Notes: a model not told the origin generated them from the sequence alone. Positions 49,327 to 59,449 are shown, counted from the stretch's first letter. The stretch: DNA of 64,000 bases from an uncultured Alphaproteobacteria bacterium (GCA_902586885.1 CACIJG010000001.1:62001-126000); one strand, 5' to 3'. Translations and numbers: made by a program.

Positions 49327-50496
49327 ATGAATAAAAAAAAAATTAACATATTTGGGGTGACAGGGTCTATCGGTAAAAGCACTCTTCAAGTTTTGAGGGA
49401 AGAAAAAATTAAAGACAAATATCAACCTTTTGTGTTTTCTGCAAACGAAAATGTTGATCAGCTGTTAAAAGATTGTCTTGAGTTCAAACCTAGACATGCT
49501 GTTATAGCTAATGAAAGCAAATATAATATATTAAAAAAAGGACTATCTGGTACAGATATTCAACCCAGTTCGGGAAAAAAAGCTTTGCTTGAGTTAGCCT
49601 CTGAAAGAGTAAACTGGTCAATGTCGGCTATAATTGGGTTTGCCGGCGTAGAGGTGGCATTAAGATGTGCTGAGTTTTCAGATGTTTTAGCCTTGGCAAA
49701 TAAGGAAGCATTGGTTTGTGCTGGAGAACTATTATTATCAAAAATCAATTATCACAAAAACAAACTTATTCCAGTTGATAGTGAGCATAGTGCCATTTAT
49801 CAATGTTTACAGGGCGAGAATAGAAAGGGGCTTAAGGAAATAATTTTAACAGCAAGTGGAGGGCCTTTTAGAAATTGGACTATGAATGACATAAAAAAAG
49901 CTACTTTGAAAGATGCCTTAGAGCACCCAAACTGGGATATGGGAGACAAAATAACAATTGATAGCGCTTCAATGTTTAATAAATCACTTGAATTAATTGA
50001 AGCAATGCATTTATTTAACGTCTCCTTTCATGAAATCGAGGTCGTAATTCACCCTCAATCTATTATACACTCAATGGTTAATTTTAAAGATGGTACTACC
50101 ATTGCTCAACTTGCTGTGCCAGATATGAAAGGACCTATAGGATATGCTCTAAACTACCCAGAACGAGATACAATAGGTTTAGAAAATATTAATTTTACTG
50201 AGGTGGGACAATTAGAGTTTTTTGAACCTGACTATGAAAAATTTCACTCGTTGAAAATCGTTGAAAAAGTAGGTAGAAATTTAAATTTAGGAGTAATTTT
50301 TAACGCAGCTAAAGAAGTAGCTGTGGAAAAATTTATTTCTGGGGAAATAAATTTTTTAGACATGGCATTGATTGTTGAAAAAGCAATAAATGAGAAGTCA
50401 TTGCTGGATTTAACAAAATCAGGAAAACGAACATTTTTATCTCTTGTGGAAATAGATTTAGCTGCAAGAGATTTTTCAAGAAATATTAATTTTTAA
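49327..50496 (+). CDS. dxr: 1-deoxy-D-xylulose 5-phosphate reductoisomerase
   Basis: Dxr forms MEP in the non-mevalonate isoprenoid pathway using NADPH. The cofactor motif GVTGSIGKSTLQVL is at about 9-22, with LANKEALVCAG, the metal/substrate block PVDSEHSAIYQCLQG (DSEH) and ASGGPFRNW, and MGDKITIDSASMFNKSLE-type block (DKITIDSASMFNK). Length 389 is standard. ATG at 49327 follows TAGGGT. Confidence 0.97.
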   Translation: MNKKKINIFGVTGSIGKSTLQVLREEKIKDKYQPFVFSANENVDQLLKDCLEFKPRHAVIANESKYNILKKGLSGTDIQPSSGKKALLELASERVNWSMSAIIGFAGVEVALRCAEFSDVLALANKEALVCAGELLLSKINYHKNKLIPVDSEHSAIYQCLQGENRKGLKEIILTASGGPFRNWTMNDIKKATLKDALEHPNWDMGDKITIDSASMFNKSLELIEAMHLFNVSFHEIEVVIHPQSIIHSMVNFKDGTTIAQLAVPDMKGPIGYALNYPERDTIGLENINFTEVGQLEFFEPDYEKFHSLKIVEKVGRNLNLGVIFNAAKEVAVEKFISGEINFLDMALIVEKAINEKSLLDLTKSGKRTFLSLVEIDLAARDFSRNINF

Positions 50497-50510
50497 TAAT
50501 TGAGGGTATT

Positions 50511-51812
50511 ATTTTTTTATTACAAGTATTTTCTATTATATTCGCTTTTAGCATCGTCATTTTTGTGCACGAGTTTGGTCACTTTATTGTTGGAAGAATC
50601 AATAAAATCGGAGTTTTGGTTTTCAGTATAGGCTTTGGTCCTAAGATATTTTCTTTTCACGATAAACTCGGGACTGAGTGGAAAATCTCTGCAATACCAT
50701 TAGGGGGTTATGTTAAATTTTTTGGAGATGAAAATCCTGCTTCTATCAACGTTTCTCAAATAGCTGTCTCTAGAAATTTATCCTCAAAATCATTTGCGGA
50801 TGCTTCAGTCTTTAGTAGATTTTTAACCGTTGCTGCAGGACCCTTCGCTAATTTCTTATTTTCAATTATTACATTCTCTATAATAATTTTAGTAAACGGG
50901 GTTGCTAGTAATGCACCTATTGTTGGAAAAGTGAACCAATTTTATCAAGAGAGATATGATCTGAGACCAGGAGATAAGATTTTAAAAGTTGAAAATAGGG
51001 ATATTTTAAAATTTGGAGATATATTCAACGAATTGTCAAAAATTGAAAGCTCTCAAAATAGCTTTTTGATAGAAAGAAACGGTTTAAAAAAAGAAATAGT
51101 TTTACCTTATATCTTTCAACCAGTTGTTATGGGGATTGAGCCTTTGTCATCTGCTGCACGGGCTAACCTTAAGGTAGGGGATGTGTTTTTGTCTGTAAAT
51201 GGGGAAAGGTTATATAGATTTTCTGACCTCAGAAATTTTGTTGTTAACTCAGAAGGTAGAGAATTGAAGGTACTAATATTTAGAGAAAACAGGGAAATTC
51301 AGAAAATAATCCAACCTACTCTTACTCCTTTCGAAGAGAAAAATGGAACATTTACAGAAAAATACAGAATAGGTGTTTTAGGTGGACCGATATTTCAGGC
51401 TGAAAGAAGTACGCCAAGTATATCAGAATCTTTGAGTATGGGTTCAACTGCGGTGTTAAGTGTTTTTACTGGAACAATTAGAGGTATTAGAGCTATGATG
51501 TTAGGAGAAGTTGATCCAAAACATCTTTCTGGACCAATCGGTGTAGCTCATGCGGTTTCTGATTCAGTAAAATCAGGTTTAATATCATTTTTTACACTTA
51601 TATCTATTATTTCAACGGGAATAGGAATAGTAAATCTTTTACCAATACCTGTTCTAGATGGTGGACATATAGTTTTGTTAGGTTATGAAGCCATAATGAA
51701 AAAGAGACCTTCTGAAAAATTTCTAAGATTTGCTATGATAGCCGGACTATTTTTGATATTATTCCTCATAATTTATACAACCCTTAATGATATTTTAAGG
51801 GTATTCTTATAA
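50511..51812 (+). CDS. rseP: Site-2 membrane protease RseP, apparently with a non-standard start codon
   Basis: RseP is an intramembrane zinc protease that cleaves anti-sigma factors and signal peptides. The HExxH site (HEFGH), the PDZ domain (GVASNAPIV to about 210) and the C-terminal NLLPIPVLDGGH block are present. The first GTG in frame (50565) would start right at HEFGH and remove the first membrane helix that normally holds this site. The frame is open upstream: from 50511 it reads IFLLQVFSIIFAFSIVIFVHEFGH, a good helix. No ATG, GTG or TTG occurs in that part, but ATT at 50511 lies five bases after GAGG (50502-50505), so ATT is the likely start. It gives 433 residues. Confidence 0.9.
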   Translation: MFLLQVFSIIFAFSIVIFVHEFGHFIVGRINKIGVLVFSIGFGPKIFSFHDKLGTEWKISAIPLGGYVKFFGDENPASINVSQIAVSRNLSSKSFADASVFSRFLTVAAGPFANFLFSIITFSIIILVNGVASNAPIVGKVNQFYQERYDLRPGDKILKVENRDILKFGDIFNELSKIESSQNSFLIERNGLKKEIVLPYIFQPVVMGIEPLSSAARANLKVGDVFLSVNGERLYRFSDLRNFVVNSEGRELKVLIFRENREIQKIIQPTLTPFEEKNGTFTEKYRIGVLGGPIFQAERSTPSISESLSMGSTAVLSVFTGTIRGIRAMMLGEVDPKHLSGPIGVAHAVSDSVKSGLISFFTLISIISTGIGIVNLLPIPVLDGGHIVLLGYEAIMKKRPSEKFLRFAMIAGLFLILFLIIYTTLNDILRVFL

Positions 51813-51836
51813 ACCTTACACATGAGGAGATAAGTT

Positions 51837-54149
51837 TTGAGAAGTTCTTACAATAAATTCGTTTTTGTTTTTACCTTTATCATAATCGGATGTTTAGAGC
51901 CGCTAAACGCACAAATTCGATTTTCTAATGTTATTGTTGAGGGAAATTCTTTAACTCAAGATTCAACAATAAAAGGGATTTCTGGGTTAACGGCTAATAA
52001 AAATTTCAAATCTCAAGACTTAAATTCTGCTCTTAAGAAACTATATCAAAGCGGTCTATTTGAGAAAGTTGAACTTAATCCAAGAAATAACATACTTATA
52101 ATAAAGGTTATTGAAAATAAGAAAATAGGTAGATTAGCTTTCGAAGGAAATAAAAAAGTCAAAGATGATGAGTTAGAATCGATTATTACGTCCAAAGAAA
52201 GAATGCCATTTAATAAAAACCAGGTTACGAAAGATACAAGGTTAATATCCGATTATTATAGATTCAAATCAAGATATTCAGCCACAGTTGTTCCGAAAAT
52301 GATTGTTCGTGATTCAGGTCTTGTTGATTTAGTATTTGAGATCGATGAAGGCAAGATACTACAAATAGGACAAATTAATTTTACAGGCAACAAATCTTTT
52401 TCAGATTCACAGCTTGTTAAGGTTATAAAGTCTAAGCGTGCAGGTATGTTTTCGTCCTTTTTTAAAAGCGATAATTATACCGAAGATAACCAAGAGATAG
52501 ACAAATTTCAATTAGAGAAATTTTATAAAAACGAAGGGTTTCCGGACGCCAGAGTTGTTTCTTCCATAGGTGGTTTAAGCGAAGATGGGCAATCAGCATT
52601 TTTGACATACTCCATTTATGAAGGAAAAAGGTTTAAAATAAAGAATGTTGAACTTTTTTCTAAAGTAAAAGGGGTTGATAGTAAAATTTTTAATAAAGTT
52701 ATTAAAATAAAAGCTGGAGAATATTTTAACAGATCGAAAATAGATGAAACCATTGAAGAAATAAAACAGATATCGGTTTCTAATGGGTACCCATTCTTGA
52801 CTGGGCAGGTTAAAATAAATAAGAATTTCAAAGATCAGACTGTAAGCCCAGTTTTTGAAGTAGTTCAAGGTCCAAAAATGTTCGTTGAACGGATAAACTT
52901 AATAGGGAATAGTCACACAAGAGATAATGTTATCCGACGGGAGTTTAAAGTCGAAGAGGGTGATGCATTTGATCCCCGAATGTTGAAAAGAACTGAAGAA
53001 AAATTAAAATCTTTAGGTTATTTTGAAGATGTCAAAATAAATGTGTCAAGAGGATCTAGCGATCAAAATGCAATTGTATCTGTTAGAGTAAAAGAAGCGC
53101 CAACCGGTTCACTTACCTTAGGTTTAGGTTATTCAACAGACACAGATGTTAGCGCAACATTTGCACTCAGTGAGAGTAACTATAGAGGAGCTGGTCAAGG
53201 TTTAAGGCTGAGTACTTCTACATCTAAAAATGCCACATCGATAGGCTTTGGCTTTGATGAGAGAGGGTTTCTTGGGAGAGATGTACTAGCATCAATTGAT
53301 TTCGATTATACTAAATCTGAGCCCAAATCATCGGGTTATACAGCAAATCTATTTAGTTTTAAACCTTCATTTGGTTTTAACTTAACTTCCGACACAAGGC
53401 TTAATTTAACTTATAGATATGAGGACCTTGACGTTACTGCTGTTGGAAATTCTACCGTTCTTCAGCAGGATTTAGGTAAATCAACGCGGTCAATCATTGA
53501 CTTTAACCTTAATATTGATAGGCGAAATTCTATAATAAAACCTACCGATGGATATAACATAAGACTTTCTTCTGAAGCTGCAGGACTTGGGGGAGATGCA
53601 AGTTATATTAAATCGTCAGCAAAAGGTAAAATATATAAGGGGTTTTTTAATAATAATGTCATTTTTTCCTCAGAAATTGAAGGTGGATTGCTGTCTATGG
53701 GTAAAGGATATTCAAAGATTGTAGATCGTTTTACTTTGGGAGGTCGTTCATTCAGAGGGTTTCAATTTAATGGTATAGGCCCACGTGAGCTTGTCTCAGA
53801 TAATAATTATGGGCTGGCTCTAGGAGGTGAAAAGTATGCAATTGCAAGGCTTGCAACATCATTTCCACTTGGATTGCCTCGTGAACTAGGCCTCTATGGA
53901 AGCATTTTTGCTGAGTCTGGAGCTTTATGGGGTTTAAAGCATGATACTTCCGTTGCAGGACTGTCAGATAAAATTACATTGACTGACATGAATTATCGTA
54001 CATCCATTGGTTTTGCAATGAATTGGGAAACACCGATAGGTCCATTGCAATTTAATTGGTCGAGGCCACAACGTTATGTTACTAAAGCAGATGGTACAGA
54101 TATAGACGACTTGGAATATTTTAGTTTAAATTTAGCCACAAGGTTTTAG
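51837..54149 (+). CDS. bamA: Outer membrane protein assembly factor BamA
   Basis: BamA inserts beta-barrel proteins into the outer membrane. A signal peptide (about residues 8-25, ending LNAQ) is followed by five POTRA domains (about 26-420; INFTGN and LIGNSHTRDNVIRREF mark two) and the barrel (about 430-770), with VDRFTLGGRSFRGF and a C-terminal LNLATRF ending in phenylalanine. Length 770 is normal. The start is TTG at 51837. It follows rseP by 24 bases and Skp by four. Confidence 0.96.
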   Translation: MRSSYNKFVFVFTFIIIGCLEPLNAQIRFSNVIVEGNSLTQDSTIKGISGLTANKNFKSQDLNSALKKLYQSGLFEKVELNPRNNILIIKVIENKKIGRLAFEGNKKVKDDELESIITSKERMPFNKNQVTKDTRLISDYYRFKSRYSATVVPKMIVRDSGLVDLVFEIDEGKILQIGQINFTGNKSFSDSQLVKVIKSKRAGMFSSFFKSDNYTEDNQEIDKFQLEKFYKNEGFPDARVVSSIGGLSEDGQSAFLTYSIYEGKRFKIKNVELFSKVKGVDSKIFNKVIKIKAGEYFNRSKIDETIEEIKQISVSNGYPFLTGQVKINKNFKDQTVSPVFEVVQGPKMFVERINLIGNSHTRDNVIRREFKVEEGDAFDPRMLKRTEEKLKSLGYFEDVKINVSRGSSDQNAIVSVRVKEAPTGSLTLGLGYSTDTDVSATFALSESNYRGAGQGLRLSTSTSKNATSIGFGFDERGFLGRDVLASIDFDYTKSEPKSSGYTANLFSFKPSFGFNLTSDTRLNLTYRYEDLDVTAVGNSTVLQQDLGKSTRSIIDFNLNIDRRNSIIKPTDGYNIRLSSEAAGLGGDASYIKSSAKGKIYKGFFNNNVIFSSEIEGGLLSMGKGYSKIVDRFTLGGRSFRGFQFNGIGPRELVSDNNYGLALGGEKYAIARLATSFPLGLPRELGLYGSIFAESGALWGLKHDTSVAGLSDKITLTDMNYRTSIGFAMNWETPIGPLQFNWSRPQRYVTKADGTDIDDLEYFSLNLATRF

Positions 54150-54153
54150 ATTT

Positions 54154-54729
54154 TTGCTATTATTTTTGATCAAAATTTTGAAGCTCCTTGCAGTTTTTTC
54201 GTTATTTTTTTCGACATTGGTGAATTCTCAAGAAAATAACGAGGTCTCAAGTACTGTTTTAGTAATTAATAGTTTAAAAGTTTTTGAAAAATCCAATTTG
54301 GGAAAAGATATAATTTCAACATTTCAAAAGTCAGCAAATCAGTTAGAGAAGGAAGCAAATATTAACGTAAAGAAGTTTGAAAAAGAAGAACTCGAGTTGA
54401 CAAAGAAGAGAGACAAAATAAACAAAAAGGAATTCAACAAATTAGCCGAGGACTTTGATACAAGGGTTCAAAAAACTAGAAGCTTGTATGATATAAAGGA
54501 TAGTCAGTTAAAAACAAAAATGGAAATGTGGAAGAAAAATTTTTTTGAGTTTTCGCGTAGAATAATACAACCCATAATGATAAGTTATAAGGCTTTTATC
54601 GTTTTGGATGTTAATCAGCAAGATCTATTTTTTGATAATAGAATTGATATCACAAACCAGGTGATAACCCAACTGGATGATCTTTATAGTAAAGATCCTA
54701 CAAGCCTAAAATTGATAATAGAAGAATAG
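54154..54729 (+). CDS. skp: Skp/OmpH-like periplasmic chaperone
   Basis: A Skp-family chaperone that escorts outer membrane proteins through the periplasm. The 191-residue protein has a signal peptide (about 1-26, ending VNSQ), then VLVINSLKVFEKSNLGKDI and a long charged coiled coil at about 55-120. The tail VVLDVNQ-type segment (FIVLDVNQQDLFF) and IDITNQVITQLD match the family. The TTG start is supported by position directly after bamA. Skp sequences are poorly conserved, so the call rests on layout and context. Confidence 0.82.
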   Translation: MLLFLIKILKLLAVFSLFFSTLVNSQENNEVSSTVLVINSLKVFEKSNLGKDIISTFQKSANQLEKEANINVKKFEKEELELTKKRDKINKKEFNKLAEDFDTRVQKTRSLYDIKDSQLKTKMEMWKKNFFEFSRRIIQPIMISYKAFIVLDVNQQDLFFDNRIDITNQVITQLDDLYSKDPTSLKLIIEE

Positions 54730-54743
54730 GAGTCTTTGCTATT

Positions 54744-55202
54744 ATGGAAAAAAACTCATGTGATATAAATGAAATTAAGCGGCTTATCCCTCACAGATAC
54801 CCCTTTTTACTGATTGATAAAGTTGTTGATATTCAAGCTAACGTTGAAGCGATTGGAATTAAAAATGTAACTGTAAATGAACCATATTTTGAAGGCCATT
54901 TCCCTATATCGCCGGTTGTACCAGGTGTGTTACAAGTAGAGTCTCTCGCTCAGACAGCTGCTGTATTAGTAATAAAAAGCCTTGATTTAGAAAACTCAGG
55001 ATCCCTTGTTTATTTAACTACGATTGAAAATACAAAATTCCGGCGATTAGTAGTTCCAGGGGATATTATGCGTTTGAAAGTTACGGTTATTAAGAAAAGA
55101 CAAAAAATATGGAAGTTTAAGGGCGAAGTTTATGTTGAAGAAAAAAAAGTTTCTGAGTGTGAATTTACCGCAATGATGCAAACCGAATTACAGAGCCATT
55201 GA
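54744..55202 (+). CDS. fabZ: 3-hydroxyacyl-ACP dehydratase FabZ
   Basis: FabZ dehydrates 3-hydroxyacyl-ACP in fatty acid elongation. The hot-dog fold active site has His52 in EGHFPISPVVPG and Glu66 in VLQVESLAQ. The early IKRLIPHRYPFLLIDKV is standard. Length 152. It lies between skp and lpxA; in most relatives lpxD precedes it and is absent here. Confidence 0.97.
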   Translation: MEKNSCDINEIKRLIPHRYPFLLIDKVVDIQANVEAIGIKNVTVNEPYFEGHFPISPVVPGVLQVESLAQTAAVLVIKSLDLENSGSLVYLTTIENTKFRRLVVPGDIMRLKVTVIKKRQKIWKFKGEVYVEEKKVSECEFTAMMQTELQSH

Positions 55203-55273
55203 AGTAATTTGACATAATTCTTGTGTTGCCTAATTAGTTGACTTTGTGATTTTTAACTTTATTGGTTGTCGTT

Positions 55274-56086
55274 ATGAAAATGGATACATCAAGTATAATT
55301 CATCCATCTGCTATAATTGAGGATGGCGCGAAAATTGGTAGTAATTGTAAAATAGGACCTTTTTGTTTTTTAGGATCCAAAGTCGAATTGAGTGACGGGG
55401 TAATTCTAGATAGTCATGTATCACTATCTGGGGCAACTTTTGTTGGGTCAGGTACTAGGGTTTGGCCTTTTTCTTCGATAGGGAATCAACCGCAAGATTT
55501 AAAATATGATGGAGAAATGACTAGACTTGAAATAGGAAAAAATAATCTTATTCGCGAATGCGTTAGCATTAGCCCCGGAACAAAAGGTGGTGGCGGTTTA
55601 ACAAAAATTGGAGATAATTGTCTATTTATGCTTGGTAGTCACGTCGGGCACGACTGTATTTTAGGGAATAACATTATAGTTGCCAATAATTCAGCCATAG
55701 CTGGGCATGTGGTAATAGAGAATGATGTAAACATTGGAGGACTGGTAGGAATCCACCAATTTTGTAGAGTTGGTGAAGGTTCAATTATCGGGGCGCACTC
55801 GATGGTTTCCAAGGATGTAATCCCCTTCTCTATGATAGCAGGGCAGAGAGCGTCTTTATCGGGTGTTAACTTGATAGGATTAAAAAGGCGTGGTCATAAA
55901 AAAGAAAGTTTGAAAAAGTTAAAAAAATTATTTTTGGATCTCTTTGATAAAAATAATAAAGAGCCTTTTAATGAGAGAGTAGACCTTTTGCTAAAAAAAG
56001 AGGATAAGAATTGTTTAGAGACATTAAAGGTTTTAAGTTTCATAAAAAGTGATAGCGTTCGATCATTTGTAACCCCAATTAATTAA
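55274..56086 (+). CDS. lpxA: UDP-N-acetylglucosamine acyltransferase LpxA
   Basis: LpxA carries out the first step of lipid A synthesis. Left-handed beta-helix hexapeptide repeats cover about residues 5-190 (IHPSAIIEDGAKIGSNCKIGPFCF), with catalytic GSHVGHDC-type histidine block and IGAHSMVSKDVIPFSMIAG near 175-195; the C-terminal helical domain follows. The frame runs to a TTG at 55262; ATG at 55274 fits the usual length (270). It is followed by lpxI after three bases. Confidence 0.96.
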   Translation: MKMDTSSIIHPSAIIEDGAKIGSNCKIGPFCFLGSKVELSDGVILDSHVSLSGATFVGSGTRVWPFSSIGNQPQDLKYDGEMTRLEIGKNNLIRECVSISPGTKGGGGLTKIGDNCLFMLGSHVGHDCILGNNIIVANNSAIAGHVVIENDVNIGGLVGIHQFCRVGEGSIIGAHSMVSKDVIPFSMIAGQRASLSGVNLIGLKRRGHKKESLKKLKKLFLDLFDKNNKEPFNERVDLLLKKEDKNCLETLKVLSFIKSDSVRSFVTPIN

Positions 56087-56089
56087 TTA

Positions 56090-56956
56090 GTGGGAAAAAT
56101 AGTGAATGATAGTAAGACTATAGCGCTGGTTTTGGGAAGTGGAGATTTAGCAAAATCTTGTATCAACCTGTTGCGATTAAAAGGGTTTAAACTACAAATT
56201 ATTAAGTTACCTTGTTCGAATATAGAAGTTAGTCAAGATTTAAATCATTGGGATTTAAAGTACGAAAGAATTGATGAAATATTTCTTAGGCTAAAAGAAA
56301 AATCAATTAATAAAATTGCTCTGATCGGACATGCGACTCGGCCTGACTTCAATCTTAATGATTTCAATCCAAAATCTCTTAAAATTATCGAACAAATAAT
56401 TCCTCATATTTCAAAAGGAGATAATTCTTTATTCCTAGCGGTAAAGAATGTGTTTGAAAATCAAGGATTAATTATATTAAAAGTGCATGAGCTTTTAAAT
56501 ACTTTGACTCTTTCCGAAGGCAATTACGGATTTAATCCACCCGATAGCTTATTAGAAGAAGAAATTGAAAAAGGTTTTTCTTTGTTCAAAGAATATTCAC
56601 TTTTAGATTTAGGCCAGTCAATTATTTTTCAAAAGGGCTATTGTTTGGGTTTAGAAACTTTATTAGGTACTGATCTGATGCTAAAAGGATTAATTAATTT
56701 TAGAAAGAATTCTAAAATTGAAAACGAAGATTTAAAAACAGGAGGGTTTCTGATAAAAGCCCCCAAGGTTGGACAGATACTAGAAATTGATGTTCCTACT
56801 ATTGGACCGCATACAGTGTATTTAATGAAAAGAGCAAAATTAGATGGAATGGTTTTACAAAGTAATAAAGTTTTTATTACTGAAAAAGAAGAAGTCTTAA
56901 ATTTTATTCGAAGAAACAAAATGTTCTTGATTGTAAAAAACTTTTTAGGCACTTAA
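56090..56956 (+). CDS. lpxI: UDP-2,3-diacylglucosamine pyrophosphatase LpxI
   Basis: LpxI removes UMP from UDP-diacylglucosamine to give lipid X; alphaproteobacteria use it in place of LpxH. The DUF1009 protein (288 residues) shows IALVLGSGDLAKSC at about 12-25, IALIGHATRPDFN and a C-terminal block KAPKVGQILEIDVPTIGPHTV with LDGMVLQ. The start is GTG. Its stop overlaps the lpxB ATG by one base (TAATG). Confidence 0.95.
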   Translation: MGKIVNDSKTIALVLGSGDLAKSCINLLRLKGFKLQIIKLPCSNIEVSQDLNHWDLKYERIDEIFLRLKEKSINKIALIGHATRPDFNLNDFNPKSLKIIEQIIPHISKGDNSLFLAVKNVFENQGLIILKVHELLNTLTLSEGNYGFNPPDSLLEEEIEKGFSLFKEYSLLDLGQSIIFQKGYCLGLETLLGTDLMLKGLINFRKNSKIENEDLKTGGFLIKAPKVGQILEIDVPTIGPHTVYLMKRAKLDGMVLQSNKVFITEKEEVLNFIRRNKMFLIVKNFLGT

Positions 56957-58149
56957 TGAAAAAATACAAGATATTCATTTGTGCTGGTGAGCATTCTGGT
57001 GATTTTTTAGGGTCTGAGCTTATAAAGGCAATTTCCAAAGAGGTAGGAGATAGCGGTTCTATAATTTTTCAGGGTATAGGTGGTAACCTTATGGAAAAAG
57101 AAGGGTTAATACCTATTTTCGACTTATCAAGGCTATCAGTTATGGGCTTAAAAGATATATTTACTAATATTGTAAGTATTCTTTCAATTTTGAATAAGAC
57201 TGTTTTATATATTTTAGCTTGGAAGCCAGACGTGGTTATTACGATTGATGCTCCTGAATTCAATCTAAGACTTTCCTCACAAATTAAAAGAAAATGGAAA
57301 ACAGCTAAAATAATTCACTATGTAGTACCGTCCGTCTGGGCTTGGCGTGAGGGCAGAACTAAAAAAATGAAAAAAAATTTAGATCATATTCTTGCATTAT
57401 TACCTTTTGAACCAGGTTTTTTGAAGAGATATGGGATAAGCTGTGATTTCGTTGGGCACCCAATTTGTGCTGACAATTTACCAAGAACTAGAGATGTTAT
57501 ATCCTTTAAGAAAGGTTTAGAATTTAAAAGTTCAGCTAGAATTGTTACTATTCTTCCTGGGTCACGCATAGGAGAAGTTAAAAGAATGCTCCCAATATTT
57601 TTTAAAGTCATTAGGTTACTAAAAAAAGAGTTTCCAAATATTGAATTTGTATGTCCAACGCCAAAACTGGTAGTTCCGACATTCAATTATCTTAAAAGTA
57701 AATACAATGTTAAAATTACTCATATGGACTCTTCTATGCTAAACTCACAAGACTTTGAAGTTATGAAAAAATCCTTATATGCCTGCTCAGACATGGCCAT
57801 TGCAACTTCTGGAACAGTCTCTCTTGAGCTTGCCAGAGGTGGAGTGCCCATGATCATTTGTTACAAAACAGGTTTTTTTACAACGTTTCTTTATAAATTA
57901 TTTGTAAATGTGAAGTCAGCTAATCTAATAAATATAATCACCAATAGGGAAGACGTTCCAGAGTTTCTTTTTGAACGATGTACACCTTTAAATATTTTTA
58001 AAGAATCGAAAAAAATTTTAGCTAATAGAGCTCATTCCGAAAAACAGTTAATGGCTTCCAGAGAAGCTATTAGATCCTTGGGATACGGAGCCTTACATCC
58101 TGCTACTAGAGCAGCAAAGTCGATATTAAGTTATCTGAAACGTAATTAA
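56956..58149 (+). CDS. lpxB: Lipid-A-disaccharide synthase LpxB
   Basis: LpxB joins lipid X to UDP-diacylglucosamine to form the disaccharide core of lipid A. The GT-B glycosyltransferase begins IFICAGEHSGDFLGSELIKA, with IGGNLM, VPSVWAWREGRTKKMK and SGTVSLELARGGVPMIICYKT. Length 397 is standard. It ends the rightward run and converges with gltA, one base apart from its stop. Confidence 0.97.
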   Translation: MKKYKIFICAGEHSGDFLGSELIKAISKEVGDSGSIIFQGIGGNLMEKEGLIPIFDLSRLSVMGLKDIFTNIVSILSILNKTVLYILAWKPDVVITIDAPEFNLRLSSQIKRKWKTAKIIHYVVPSVWAWREGRTKKMKKNLDHILALLPFEPGFLKRYGISCDFVGHPICADNLPRTRDVISFKKGLEFKSSARIVTILPGSRIGEVKRMLPIFFKVIRLLKKEFPNIEFVCPTPKLVVPTFNYLKSKYNVKITHMDSSMLNSQDFEVMKKSLYACSDMAIATSGTVSLELARGGVPMIICYKTGFFTTFLYKLFVNVKSANLINIITNREDVPEFLFERCTPLNIFKESKKILANRAHSEKQLMASREAIRSLGYGALHPATRAAKSILSYLKRN

Positions 58150-58150
58150 A

Positions 58151-59449
58151 CTATCTTTTTTCATAAGGCAAATAATCTCTATGTGTTTTGCCTGTAAATA
58201 GTTGACGTGGTCTACCAATTTTTATATTAGGATCAGAAATCATCTCCTGCCACTGGGATAACCACCCGACTGTTCTCGCTAATGCAAATATTGGTGTGAA
58301 CATAGAAGTTGGAAAACCCATTGCCTCAAGTATTATTCCAGAATAGAAATCAACATTTGGATAAAGTTTCTTTTCTATAAAGTACTCATCTTCAAGAGCA
58401 ATTTTTTCTAGTTCTTTAGCCACTTGTAAGGTTGGGTTATTCGTTATGCCCATTAACTCAAGCACTTCATCTGCACTTTGTTTCATAACTCTAGAACGAG
58501 GGTCAAAGTTTTTATAAACTCTATGTCCAAATCCCATTAAACGAAAAGGGTCATTCTTATCTTTAGCTTTAGAAATAAACTCAGATATTCTGTCTGGAGA
58601 TCCGATTTCTTTAAGCATATTTAATGCCGCTTCATTTGCTCCGCCATGGGCTGGTCCCCATAAACATGCAATTCCAGCTGCAATACAGGCGAAGGGATTT
58701 GCTCCAGATGATGCAGCCAACCTCACAGTTGACGTTGAAGCGTTTTGTTCATGGTCAGCATGAAGAATAAATATTTTATCCATTGCCGAACTTAATATTG
58801 GATCAACAACGTACTCCTCTGCAGGTACCGAGAAGCACATCTGAAGGAAATTCTGGGCATATTGAAGATTATTTTTGGGATATGCGAAAGGTTGTCCAAT
58901 AGAATACTTGTAAGCCCAAGAAACTATTGTCGGGAGCTTAGCAATCATTCTTATAGTTGCCACTTCTCGTTGCCATGGATCATTTATGTCAGTACTGTCG
59001 TGATAAAAAGCAGACATAGCGGCTTGAACACCACAAACGATCGCCATAGGATGTGCGTCCCGTCTGAAACCTCTAAAAAAATTTAACATCTGCTCATGCA
59101 GCATTGTATGACGTGTAACTTTACCTGAAAAATCCTCATATTGTGATTTTGTAGGTAACTCTCCATAGAGTAAGAGATAGGATACCTCTAAAAAGTTAGA
59201 CTTATCTGCAAGCTGTTCGATTGGATAGCCTCTATATAGTAGCTCTCCTTTATCTCCATCAATGAAAGTGATATCGCTCTCACATGATGCAGTTGAGGTA
59301 AATCCTGGATCAAAAGTAAACAATCCCGTTTGCTTGTATAAGCTTCTTATATCTAGAACGTCTGGCCCCAAGCTACCTTTATTAACAGGTACCTCTACAG
59401 TTGTTCCATCTATTGTTATTTTTGCAGTTTTACTTGTTTTCTCTAACAA
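58151..59449 (-). CDS. gltA: Citrate synthase
   Basis: GltA condenses acetyl-CoA and oxaloacetate to citrate. Active-site histidines and aspartate are in [25 protein letters not shown] and the following VDFYSGIIL segment; this is the type II, NADH-sensitive length class. The frame extends further upstream, but the expected beginning is [15 protein letters not shown]: a TTG at 59449 preceded by GGGGA fits it and gives 432 residues. It follows gltX after about 55 bases. Confidence 0.96.
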   Translation of the reverse strand: MLEKTSKTAKITIDGTTVEVPVNKGSLGPDVLDIRSLYKQTGLFTFDPGFTSTASCESDITFIDGDKGELLYRGYPIEQLADKSNFLEVSYLLLYGELPTKSQYEDFSGKVTRHTMLHEQMLNFFRGFRRDAHPMAIVCGVQAAMSAFYHDSTDINDPWQREVATIRMIAKLPTIVSWAYKYSIGQPFAYPKNNLQYAQNFLQMCFSVPAEEYVVDPILSSAMDKIFILHADHEQNASTSTVRLAASSGANPFACIAAGIACLWGPAHGGANEAALNMLKEIGSPDRISEFISKAKDKNDPFRLMGFGHRVYKNFDPRSRVMKQSADEVLELMGITNNPTLQVAKELEKIALEDEYFIEKKLYPNVDFYSGIILEAMGFPTSMFTPIFALARTVGWLSQWQEMISDPNIKIGRPRQLFTGKTHRDYLPYEKR

